Source of the DNA: Diploptera punctata
Lineage: Eukaryota > Arthropoda > Insecta > Blattodea > Blaberidae
DNA: 64,000 bases
Direction of reading: 5' to 3'
Assembly: GCA_030220185.1 (NCBI GenBank)
Contig: JASPKZ010007432.1
Location: 124,001 to 188,000 of the forward strand
A model generated the notes under the pieces. The model searched no databases and was not told the origin of the DNA. It saw nothing but the letters and a program-made list of their open reading frames with translations. Shown here piece after piece: positions 55,232 to 64,000 of the stretch (its first letter is position 1; each line of letters begins with the position of its first letter). Position numbers and translations under genes: made by a program.

Positions 55232-55376
55232 ATTATGAGGTTATTAAGTTATGTAGATAGGAAATAACACTATGAGGTTCTTTAATATTGTTTATTTTTT
55301 ATCATTTCACTCACCTCATACTTTATGAAGTATGAGGTGAGTGAAATGATAAAAAATAAACAATATTATGAGGTTA
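55232..55376. mobile_element. PLE-3 mini foldback nested in PLE-1 leader, exact 12-bp TSD
   Basis: TSD ATTATGAGGTTA at 55232-55243 and 55365-55376, so the target was the PLE-1 leader itself. 121-bp insert: leader, inverted tip, sense tip. Confidence 0.9.
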
Positions 55377-55440
55377 CATCATTAATAGTGAGTGGAGAAC
55401 ATATTTTTAATGACTCACCCCATATAATTTCAAATTTCTT

Positions 55441-55483
55441 TGATACCGGCAGTTTCAGACAATATCTTGTCCGTCTTCAGTCA
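55441..55483 (-). ncRNA. Hammerhead-ribozyme-like motif, PLE-1 inverted arm
   Basis: CTGAAGA-C-GGACA...TGTCT-GAAA, stem III ACT/GGT with loop GCC (G-U pair), triplet GTA, stem I TGA/TCA. Confidence 0.7.
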
Positions 55484-56641
55484 TGGCTTCCACTGATGAA
55501 ATTCTCTGGTTGTTGATTTCTCTAAGGACATCACCTCTTGTGCTGCCATCTTTGGTTGGGATTACAAACTTTGTAATTAAATTTTTATCCACTGGAATAT
55601 CAAAGTTCATAGATCAATATTTATTCTTCTGAATGAATATCTTCTCCCAAATTGTCAATTCCAACGGTTTATCCAAATGTTTCAAAAGTTTTGCCTTTTT
55701 TTCAATTTTATGATGTTCTAGCAAACTGTGTGCAGCAATTGCTGATTTTTCAATTTCACAATTTTTAATATTTCTAAAATGTTCTTTAGTGCGTGTTTCC
55801 AAATTCCTTTTTGTTTTTCCTATGTATACTTTGCTACATTCATTACAATTTATTTGATAAATTCCAGATTTCTTACTGTCTGGGATGTTGATTTTTTTAT
55901 TGGTACTTAGAAGTTTTTCCAGACTAAATTTATTTATTGGTGCCAAAGTAATGTTGTGTTTGTCAAATATTTTTTTAAATTTCCTATGTACTACTGGATG
56001 GTAAGTAATTTTCTTGAATTTCTTCTTTTCTTTACTAACAGTTTGTAGGGTAGAGCATTCTTTAAGTTGTTTTACCTTTTTGAATTTCTTTGATATTATA
56101 CTCTTATTGAATTAGAGTATAATATCAAAGAAATTAAAGAAATTCAAAAAGGTAAAACAACATAAAGAATGCTCTACCCTACAAACTGTTAGTAAAAAAA
56201 AGAAGAAATTGAAGAAAATTACTTACCATCCAGTAGTACATAGGAAATTTCAAAAAATATTTGACAAACACAACATTACTTTGACAACAATAAATAAATT
56301 TAGTCTGGAAAAACTTCTAAGTACCAATAAAAAAATCAACATCCCAGACAGTAAGAAATCTGGAATTTATCAAATAAATTGTAATGATAGTAGCAAAGTA
56401 TACATAGGAAAAACAAAAAGGAATTTTGAAACACCCACTAAAGAACATTTTAGAAATATTAAAAATTGTGAAATTGAAAAATCAGCAATTGCTGCACATA
56501 GTTTGCTAGAACATCATAAAATTGAAAAAGAGGCGAAACTTTTGAAACATTTGGATATACTGTTGGAATTGACAATTTGGGAGAAGATATTCATTCAGAA
56601 GAATAAATATCGATCTATGAACTTCGCTATTCCAGTGAATC

Positions 56642-56806
56642 TTTCTTCTTCTTCTTCCTTCCAAGTATTAGGCCAAGGCCTATTACGATCCTATAGAAAA
56701 TTTTCCCTCCAGCGTTTCATAGGACAGCCCAGTGATCTTCGTCCTCTTGGTATATAATTATAAACAGCTTCGGGGATTCGATTTGAACTCATTCTTTCTA
56801 GATGGT
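56642..56806 (-). mobile_element. RTE-like LINE 3' fragment in PLE-1
   Basis: Reverse-oriented (GAA)n-tailed LINE tip. TSD-like TATTCCAGTGRAT on both sides (about 56630 and 56808). Confidence 0.8.
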
Positions 56807-56923
56807 GTTATTCCAGTGGATAAAAATTTAATTACAAAGTTTATAATCCCAACCAAAGATGGCAGCACAAGAGGTGATGTCCTTAGAGAAATCAACAACA
56901 GAGAATTTCATCAGTGGAAGCCA

Positions 56924-56966
56924 TGACTGAAGAGGGACAAGATATTGTCTGAAACCGCTGGTATCA
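56924..56966 (+). ncRNA. Hammerhead-ribozyme-like motif, PLE-1 sense arm
   Basis: Starts at the ORF stop: stem I TGA/TCA, CTGAAGA-G-GGACA...TGTCT-GAAA, stem III ACC/GGT with loop GCT, triplet GTA. Confidence 0.72.
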
Positions 56967-57040
56967 AAGAAATTTGAAATTATATGAGGTGAGTCGTTAA
57001 AAATATGTTCTCCACTCACTATTAATTGCCATGATTTATT

Positions 57041-57309
57041 TGTGTGTTGGTGAAAGTTGCCTCTGTTTTGTGAATAATACAGTACATGGTGATTTATAAG
57101 ATTTTAAAGCAATGATATGAGACTACAGTCTATTTAGAGAAAGACAAAAGTGACATAAATGAGTGTAAAATTGTAAAAATCTATAAAGTAACTGTAAATA
57201 ACCAGAACTACAATAATATTTAATCAAATAAATAGAATGTTAAAACACTTAACAGTTTTATTTTTGGCTTATTATATGTCAAAAATAAAGGTTCTACTTC
57301 ATAAAAAAT
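57041..57309. other. AT-rich, nothing recognised
   Basis: No exon-like or element-like signal found between the PLE-1 edge and the tRNA-element remnant. Confidence 0.4.
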
Positions 57310-57455
57310 ATACAAATAAACAGAAACTAAAAAAAAAAAAAGTCTGAATCAGGATTTGAACCAATGTCTCTCAAATCCCAATTCAGGCATATATTTTTCG
57401 CTTCAAATAAAATTTCTCTTTCAGTGAGAAGTGATAAATTTAATATGTAAGATCG
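57310..57455 (+). mobile_element. tRNA-bearing element remnant
   Basis: 'ggatttgaaccaatgtctct' and 'cttcaaataaaatttctctt' with the tail 'gtgagaagtgataaattta'. It ends about 15 bases from the exon donor at 57470. Confidence 0.5.
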
Positions 57456-57469
57456 AAAATAGAAACTAC

Positions 57470-57542
57470 CTCATCTATTTCTTCTACAAAGTCAATCCTT
57501 CTAGAATTAAGTCCAAAGTATTGAATTCTTATATCTCCAATG
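57470..57542 (-). CDS. FAS-like gene, exon 2 in window: short ER exon
   Basis: Exon of 73 bases (acceptor TTTACAG|CATTGG, donor GATGAG|GTAGTT). With the two bases carried from the upstream exon it reads S-IGDIRIQYFGLNSRRIDFVE then EIDE. This corresponds to the FAS segment with V-x-Y-x-x-LN-F-[RK]-D-[VI]-M, but here the F-R-D-V-M core reads S-R-R-I-D. Short and diverged, it is supported mainly by phase, splice sites and position between better-conserved exons. Confidence 0.75.
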
Positions 57543-58185
57543 CTGTAAACAAATCAGAATTATTTTTTTTAATATCTTAAAATTTCAGTTTAATTTACAC
57601 ACTATCAAATCTTAAATTAAATCACCTTAAAAAGGGGTAAACTGTGGACATGGAAGTAACTTTGGATATTTGTCTATTTTATTGAGTTCACCTCTTTTTG
57701 ATTTTCTTTTGAACCCTGTAAGAACTTTCTTTCTGTGCAGGTATAGACAATCACTATAAACTGAATCTCAGCTAATGTAGATTATGGTTTCAAGCTGATT
57801 AATCATCCAATGTTACACTCCTGTCCAAAGTTGCCCCACTTTGCAGCACCAATTACTGAATAAGTTGGATTTGACTAATATTTAAAGTTAGGATAGAAAA
57901 CAGTAATAGAGTTCATTAATATATATATACAGGGTATTTAAAAAAAACACCGACAACGGAGGTAAGGTAGTATATTGAGATATTATATTTGAAGAGAAAA
58001 ATTTTCGCCTAGACCGAGACTCGAACCCGGGACCTTTGGCTTGCCGGGCCAAATGCTCTACCAACTGAGCTACCAAGGCAAGTTGCGATCTAGATGCAAA
58101 TTTTTCTCTTATATACGTTGTAATTCCCTCTCACCAAATGCTTTTGAAACCATTGCTTCTATCTTTGCAAATGGCGGCTTCTTAG

Positions 58186-59130
58186 TTAAGAAGACATTTA
58201 TATTTAATTAATGTTGGGAAGTAAACATTATGAGGTATAATCATAATCAGGCTTCAATCACATTGCTCATAAGCATGCAATATTCAATAGCTTAATTTAC
58301 AGATTGACAAATGTACCATTAAACGAAGAAAATTTCAATAAAGAGTTTAAACATATCTTAAACACTGCTAGATTAAATGGTTTTGATAAAGAATTAATTA
58401 TAAATAAGTTGAAGAAATTCAAACACAATAAAAGACTTAATGAATATACTACTTTACAAAATTGCAAAGAAAAGAAAAAATACAAGAAAATTACTTACCA
58501 TCCTGAAATGCATAGGAAATTTCAAAAAATTTTTGACAAATACAACATTTTTTTGGCACCAATAAATAAATTTAGTCTGGGTAATCTTCTAAGTACCAAT
58601 AAAAAAGTCAAAGTTCCAGACAGTAAGAAATCTGGAATTTATCAAATAAACTGTGAAGATTGCAATAAAGTTTATATAGGAAAAACAAAAAGGAATTTGG
58701 AAATTCGGACAAAAGAACATTTCAGAAATATTAAAAATTGTGAAATTGAAAAATCTGCAATTGCTGCACATAGTTTATTAGAACATCATAAAATTGGAAG
58801 AGAAGCTAAACTATTTTAAAACAAGTAGAGAAACCTTTGGAATTGACAGTTTGGGAAAAAATATACATTCAGAAAAACAAAAATAGATCAATGAATTTTG
58901 ATATCCCTAACGAAATTACATTGATTTCGAAGTTCATAAATTCAACCATAGATAGCAGCACTGAAGATGGCGACAATAGAATAGTTGACGGCCGAAGAAT
59001 TTCAACAGTCGGAGTTATGGCTGACGATGAACATGATTATGTTTGAAATCGCGATATCATGGAAGCATGAATCCTATGAGGTGAGTTATTTAAACAATAT
59101 GTTCTCCGATGATTTTTAAGAAGACATTTA
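58186..59130 (+). mobile_element. PLE-2 insertion with exact 15-bp TSD
   Basis: TSD TTAAGAAGACATTTA at 58186-58200 and 59116-59130; insert 58201-59115. It starts with a leader (GGGAAGTAAACATTATGAGG) joined to a 5'-truncated body. 58304-58819 encodes the RT tail and GIY-YIG domain: LNEENFNKEFKHILNTARLN, KITYHPEMHRKFQKIFDKYN, KSGIYQINCEDCNKVYIGKT. 58837-59046 continues after one frameshift (MELTVWEKIYIQKNKNRSMN). A hammerhead-like motif and CCTATGAGGTGAGTT end it. This copy is sense only, with no inverted arm. Confidence 0.92.
59015..59062 (+). ncRNA. Hammerhead-ribozyme-like motif, PLE-2
   Basis: Stem I TTATGG/TCATGG (with wobbles), core CTGACGA, extra T, stem II GAACA/TGTTT, GAAA, stem III ATC/GAT, triplet ATA. 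Stem II differs from PLE-1 (GGACA/TGTCT) by a paired change. It overlaps the ORF end. Confidence 0.72.
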
Positions 59131-60538
59131 TTGGGAATTTAACATTACTTTATAAAGCTAGTAAGGCTTCTAATGATGTTTTTATTATTAATTTAACATT
59201 TCTCAATGAAAGATAAATTATATTTGAAGAGAAAAATTTTCACCTAGACCGAGACTCGAACCCGGGACCTTTGGCTTGCCGGGCCAAATGCTCTACCAAC
59301 TGAGCTACTGAGGCGAGTTGCGATCTAGACGTATATAAGAGAAAAATTTGCTTCTAGATTGCAACTCGCCTCGGTAGCTCAGTTGGTAGAGCATTTGGCC
59401 CGGCAAGCCAAAGGTCCCGGGTTCGAGTCTCGGTCTAGGCGAAAATTTTTCTCTTCAAATATAATTTATCTTTCATTGAGAAATGTTAAATTAATAATAA
59501 AAACATCGTATTGAGATATGTTGAACATCTTTTAATAAGGTACCAGTGTCCGGAAATTATGTGTTTTCACACTATGAATAGTTAATTATGTCTCAAGATC
59601 AGTGTTACTTTGAAGAATTTGAAGACTTATTACTTGACATAGGGTCAACACGCACATAAAATGAGCTCAATACCACATATTTGTAATGGAAATTTTACCG
59701 ACACTACTTGAAGTGCCGTTGTAGCTGCAATATCACGGAGCTTCAGCTCATTTCGATGCCAATGTGAGAAGAATCTGGATACCATGTATCCAGGTCAATG
59801 GATTGGCCGAGAGGGACCAGTCCCATGGCCTCCGAGATCACTTGATCTTAACCCTTTCGACTACTTTTGTGGCGCGACATGAAACAGTCTGTTTATCAGA
59901 CGCCAGTAGAGTCACAAATCGATCTTCTAGCCCGAATCCATGCTGCTGCAGAAATAATTCAAATGAGGGCAGGCATATTTGAACATGTGTGCCAATCACT
60001 ACACCACCGATGTATGCTCTGCAATGAGATGAGAGGTGGATATTTTGAAAACTTGATTTTACTATGACAGTATTGTCAAGTACTGAATCTTGAAATCTAA
60101 CTAACAGAACTCTTGAGAAGTTAGCTACTCATAGTGTAAAATGAAACATTTTCGGACATTGGTACCTTATTAAAAAATCATCAACATATCGCAATATACT
60201 ACCTCACCTCCATTGTCGGTGTTTTTTTTCAATACCCTGTATATATCAGACAATGAACTAATTTAATATTCTATTGATATTTACCTCACTGAGTCACTTC
60301 CCATGTTTTATATAAGAATGAACTATTGTGAATTTTTGTGTACCAATATTGTCTTAACAAATCCACTACAGTAATTTGAGAATGCTCTAATGGAGGAATG
60401 AGAGGATATTCCTCAAGAGGAAAAAGAATTTATTGGGAGTTTGCAAATAATAAAACAAGCTGTCATCTAAGTAATGGATGCGAAGCAAGATATTAAGATT
60501 TTTCAGTGCATAATAAGCTTTAAATATGTTAAACTAAG

Positions 60539-60697
60539 TAAGATTTAATTAATCAAGTTTTTTTTAATCTAGAATCATCTTACCTCAATTTAATGTTGAT
60601 TTAAATTGAGGTAAGATGATTCCAGATTAAAAAAACTTGATTAAAAAAACCTCAAAATATAACTTTCTAAAATAAATCATTAAGATTTAATTAATCA
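60539..60697. mobile_element. PLE-16 mini foldback, exact 17-bp TSD
   Basis: TSD TAAGATTTAATTAATCA at 60539-60555 and 60681-60697. 125-bp insert: arms with ATCTTACCTCAATTTAA and its complement, reversed leader-like 'aacctcaaaatataactttc'. 60241-60538 shows nothing recognisable. Confidence 0.88.
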
Positions 60698-60835
60698 CCG
60701 CATAAAAATCTACATATATTTAGCATTCTTTAAATTCAAATTAACTTGTAATCTAACTTGGTATTAAAATGAAACAGTTAATCAATTATTAACTCCAATC
60801 TGCAATTGATTTATTTTAAAATATATATATATATA

Positions 60836-61214
60836 TTTTTAAATGCCCCAGGTTTGCCTTTCGACATTCCTAGTTTCTCTCCTGGCATGGCATACTTGTA
60901 ACCCACTTCTAAGGTTGGGGCGCCTGGAAGGCGGGATTACGTTGCCCCAATGATATAATGGGTGATGATAATGGTGCACCAGGAGAGTCACTAATCCTAA
61001 GCTTAACCTAAGATGGCTATGAATGATGATGATTGCGATGGCCATATGATTTCGGGGACCGTTTGGGCCTAAAAGTTTCCCTGACATTTGTCTTACAGGT
61101 GAGGAAAAACCCCGATAAAAACCTCACCCAGAAAAACTGTCCCGACCGGGGATCAAACCCGGGCCCGCTGCGTGACAAGGCAGCACGCTACCTTGAGACC
61201 ACAGCGGTGGACTT
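60836..61214 (-). mobile_element. tRNA-derived SINE (family S1)
   Basis: Close copy of 31780-32162, head at the right end. Confidence 0.85.
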
Positions 61215-61429
61215 ATTTTAAAATATAAACTTTACACTTTCAGATATGTATAAGTAATATACTGCCTCTCACACAATGCTCTTGGGTTCAATTCCCAGCC
61301 ACTTGAAGTTCCTGGTTAATTAATTTGTATTGTAAGCCTATATTTTCCCTTTACAGAGATTTAGGCACTCTCCCCCTACAGGGAAGAATTTGAACCATAC
61401 TAATTTAGTTACATTTGTTTTCGTATAGA

Positions 61430-61735
61430 TGTCATTTTGAGTGGTACATGGTCAGCGTTCCGCCTCATGCTGACATCTAGGAAACCAAGGTAGTACTAGG
61501 ACGGGAAAATTCGGTAAATTTTGCTTAGAGACCTTTTCATTCGGGCTTAAGGATTTTTTACGAGCCTGAAAATCTTCAGACTCAGGACCCACGGCTTAAA
61601 GTCCCTCCCGGAGGACTTGCTCCTTGGATTTTTCCGTCCTAAAAAAATCCATCGACCCCGGCCGGGTTTGAACCCGCGACCCTCGGGACCAGAGGCAAGG
61701 AGCATAACCACTAGTCCACCGCGGCCGAAGGTTAA
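61430..61735 (-). mobile_element. tRNA-derived SINE (family S4)
   Basis: Minus-strand head GGACTAGTGGTTATGCTCC (A box) and GGGTTCAAACCCGGCC (B box), then a GGACGGAAAAATCCAAGGAG body. Confidence 0.8.
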
Positions 61736-61984
61736 TTAATAATTTAATTATTTTTTTAGAATTTTATTTAGGTAAATTATAATTTAAATACATTTTTCAT
61801 GGGCTCTATCTTACTTTTATTATCTTGGTCATTACAGGGACTCTTACTATCTGATTTTTTCGCTAAAAAAAGGGCAAAACAGAAAATATATAAAACAGTG
61901 ATTCTTCCAGTAGTATTATATGCGTCAAAACAAGAGACAAGATCCACTGATAAAGATATATTTGAATATGACACTAAATGAATA

Positions 61985-62094
61985 AATAAAATAGAAACTT
62001 GTTACATAAAATAAAATTTAATTGAGTTAGTAACATGTAAGGTAAGATGTTACTGACAACTAAATTTTATTAAAATGAACCTCATAATGTTACT
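61985..62094. mobile_element. PLE tip remnant beside exon 1 donor
   Basis: 'acatgtaaggtaagatgtta' and a reversed leader (AACCTCATAATGTTACTTAC at about 62079-62098). It lies about 30 bases from the FAS donor at 62128. A LINE-like scrap (KIYKTVILPVVLYASK) precedes it at about 61880-61930. Confidence 0.5.
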
Positions 62095-62127
62095 TACATT
62101 GAAATATTAATTAAAATCGTTACATAC

Positions 62128-62322
62128 CTGCAAAGGGACATCAAAAGAGAATCAATGGAGACTTCTTCCTTTAAATTTATACATTTCAGTGGAAGAGTGT
62201 GTAAGCCTGACCAACTGCCATTATAATAAATATTTGTTACAAGATCACATCTCAGTTGTTTTTCATATAATTCCTTGTGAATCGAGAATGCTGGTGCATT
62301 TTTGTCATACAGGAACACACAT
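62128..62322 (-). CDS. FAS-like gene, exon 1 in window: start of the ER region
   Basis: Exon of 195 bases (acceptor TATATAG|ATGTGT, donor TGCAG|GTATGT; enters in phase 2, leaves in phase 2), 64 full codons. LRCDLVTNIYYNGSWSGLHT then LPL matches the FAS segment opening the ER module (V-x-x-Y..G-x-WG-S-x-RH-L-L). Upstream CVFLYDKNAPAFSIHKELYE is poorly conserved, as usual for this linker. Further 5' exons must lie beyond the right edge; none was found between 62323 and 64000. Confidence 0.8.
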
Positions 62323-62779
62323 CTATATAAAAAGATTTTTATTAGAATTAAATATTCATCCCAACATAGATAAATTTCATAGCAGTAAATATTTGTCAAT
62401 CTCTGATTCCCTTCTTATCCAATGGTTTTCCATTCTCACTTAACAAATTAAGTTACTCTTGAGTTCTCTCAGAAGTTGGATGAATCCTGTTTCTACTTAA
62501 AAGTTATATGAATCGGTTAAACTTAAATGAAACAAAGCCTTTTTTTTTTTTATAAAATGCTGTAACTGAACATTTATACTTAAAAACATAATAATAATTT
62601 CTAGATTGATTTGTTTGAGATGTACAGAGTGTAAAGAAATTAAATCACATAATTTTAACTGCTTACAGAGTGGCCTGAGATTGATTGTCAGATCTGTGAC
62701 ATGTTGGGCAAACAAGAAGATATATTTTAATTAGGTTCAAGGAGCATATAGCTCATTTCTGGTTAAACAGAATTGACAA

Positions 62780-62900
62780 TTTATAAATGAATTGGAGAAA
62801 ATGTTTTTACATCTTACCTCATAAAGTTCTGTGTTTTCACAATACCGGTATCAAAGGTAATTTTACCTTCATCTTCAGTCAAACTTCAACAGTTGAAATA
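62780..62900 (-). mobile_element. PLE-10 3' tip with hammerhead-like motif
   Basis: At 62839-62882 (minus): core CTGAAGA, extra T, stem II GAAGGTA/TACCTTT, then GATA (for GAAA), AC/GT stem III and triplet GTA, followed by TATGAGGTAAGATG. 62323-62779 and 62901-63308 show no recognised feature. Confidence 0.55.
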
Positions 62901-63308
62901 TTTCTAACAATGGTCATGTTATTGATGTGAGTAATCTTAGACTGGTTAGATCAGTCAATGATTTTTAATTCCTTGACGTTCTTGAAAGTTTGGAGGTATA
63001 CAAAAATAAAGAAAAAATAATTAACAATGTCAAGGGCCCTATTCTCGTTAGTATTCTCTTCTCCTTAGTTAAGAAAAAGAAGATTTTCCTTGATATTAAT
63101 AAGTAATTTATTAATGTAAATCATGTGATGTGATGTAACTTTGATTTGTATGTTTTTGTTTTTATTCAGTTTTACCTTGTTTTTAATTCATTCAATACTC
63201 AGCTTTCATAATGACAGCTTAGCTTTTGAAATGCATAGACAACTTTTAAATGTTTTTATATATAGTTTCATGATTGGGTTTTTATTTGATAATATGTTCA
63301 ACATAAGA

Positions 63309-64000
63309 TACGAGGGCGGATCGGAAAGTAACGCAAAATAATTTTTTTTTAAAAAGTTTAATAGTAAAAAAAAGGAAAAAAATCACAAATGAACTTACAT
63401 CTTTTACCTACTTTTCGACATAGTCACCAACTTTCTCAACACATTTTTCCCATCGTGTTACCAGTTTCAATATGCCCTGTTCGTAGAAGTCCGTTTGGTT
63501 GGAGTGTAGCCATCTGCACACTGCTGATTTCACTTCCACATCTGTCTCAAAGCGTTTGCCGGCCAGGAATTTCTTCATGGGACCAAACAGATGAAAGTCC
63601 GATGGTGCAAGATCCGGACTGTATGGTGGATGCTGGAGCACCTCCCAACCAAATTCGGCGATTTTCTGACGAACGACAGCAGCAACATGGGGGTGAGCAT
63701 TGTCATGAAGAAGTTTAATGTTAATGTTGTGACGTTTGTCACGAATGGCACGACGCAACTTCACCAAAGTTTTAATGTAGGCCGCAGCATTCACAGTGGT
63801 CCCGTGTTCAGCAAAGTCCACCAATAAAACACCATGCATATCCCAGAACACTGTCACAAGCACTTTCCTGGCAGATTGAGTCACTTTGAATTTTTTTCTT
63901 TACTGGGGAACCAGCATGTTTCCACTCCATTGATGCCTGCTTTGTTTCGGGCGCGTAGTGGTACGCCCATGACTCATCACCTGTGACGATTCCTTCCAGA
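63309..64000 (-). pseudogene. mariner-type transposon, cut by the window edge
   Basis: A TA dinucleotide at 63309 then the TIR CGAGGGCGGATCGGAAAGTA. The minus frame 63884-63408 (158 residues) carries HDNAHPH and YSPDLAPSDFHLF with exactly 34 residues between the catalytic aspartates (DD34D, mariner group). The first catalytic Asp lies in VTGDESWAYHY near 63966-63986, in another frame, separated by an extra A in an A-run at about 63893-63899. The copy is therefore frameshifted. The rest continues beyond 64000. Confidence 0.88.

Larger units (their letters stand above)
55196..57040. mobile_element. PLE-1 large foldback with nested inserts
   Basis: Imperfect TSD of about 15 bases (TGCCATG...TTTATTT, about 55196 and 57027). 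The leader (GGAAAGTAAACATTATGAGG) is followed by an inverted arm (55380-56110) and a sense arm (56115-57027). Both encode the linker and GIY-YIG domain: plus strand KKITYHPVVHRKFQKIFDKH, KSGIYQINCNDSSKVYIGKT and LELTIWEKIFIQKNKY. A PLE-3 mini foldback sits in the leader and a LINE piece in the sense arm. Confidence 0.88.
57973..59519 (-). mobile_element. tRNA-bearing composite (two tandem, one inverted), exact 11-bp TSD
   Basis: TSD TATTGAGATAT at 57973-57983 and 59509-59519. It holds two minus units (tRNA-like at about 58010-58085 and 59245-59320) and one plus unit (59368-59441), meeting head-to-head near 59337. PLE-2 is inserted within the first unit body. Confidence 0.88.
57930..60240. mobile_element. 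Tc1-like DNA transposon with nested inserts
   Basis: Left end CAGGGTATTTAAAAAAAACA at 57930; right end 'gtgttttttttcaataccct' to 60240; flanked by TA-rich sequence. The interior after 59520 encodes a decayed transposase C-terminus (RDHLILTLSTTFVARHE; MWRDMKQSVYQTPVESQIDL then LARIH). The left part is interrupted by the tRNA composite at 57984-59508. Confidence 0.75.

Overview
The window looks like one long, intron-rich stretch of an arthropod (probably insect) nuclear genome. It is AT-rich, its exons are short and separated by 4.6-12.2 kb introns, and the introns are packed with retroelements and DNA transposons. The species cannot be fixed from the sequence; a large-genome insect such as a cockroach, termite or orthopteroid would fit.

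Host gene. Nine exons on the minus strand, running from 62322 down to 2780, splice in phase into one 562-codon frame. They are the enoyl-reductase (ER) region and the ketoreductase (KR) region of an animal-type fatty acid synthase (FAS). Upstream domains lie to the right of the window and the acyl-carrier domain is expected to the left of 2780. The frame is open and its splice sites are sound (one intron is GC-AG), but the ER and KR nucleotide-binding glycine motifs are eroded and the KR catalytic Ser/Tyr segment is missing. This suggests a diverged, possibly non-reducing FAS paralogue.

Intron content. Penelope-like elements (PLEs) with GIY-YIG endonuclease dominate; about sixteen families or remnants are called here PLE-1 to PLE-16. 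Many are foldback insertions: an inverted copy of the 3' end joined to a sense copy, starting with a conserved leader ending TATGAGG and flanked by target-site duplications (TSDs) of mostly 12 bp. Most 3' ends carry a hammerhead-ribozyme-like motif just after, or overlapping, the end of the ORF. A second foldback class carries a tRNA-like unit and has the same 11-13 bp TSDs and the same tandem/inverted layout.

Other elements. There is a nearly intact CR1/L2-type LINE (38.4-42.7 kb), an I-type LINE with RNase H (16.5-19.4 kb), several RTE-like LINE pieces, at least five tRNA-derived SINE families, piggyBac (24.96-26.6 kb), pogo-like (20.2-22.0 and 50.3-51.6 kb), hAT-type (46.2-47.3 kb), Tc1-like (45.3-46.0 and 57.9-60.2 kb) and mariner (63.3 kb to the edge) elements. 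Many nests can be ordered in time from exact TSDs.

All exon boundaries, folds and TSDs were read by eye; no alignment or folding software was used.
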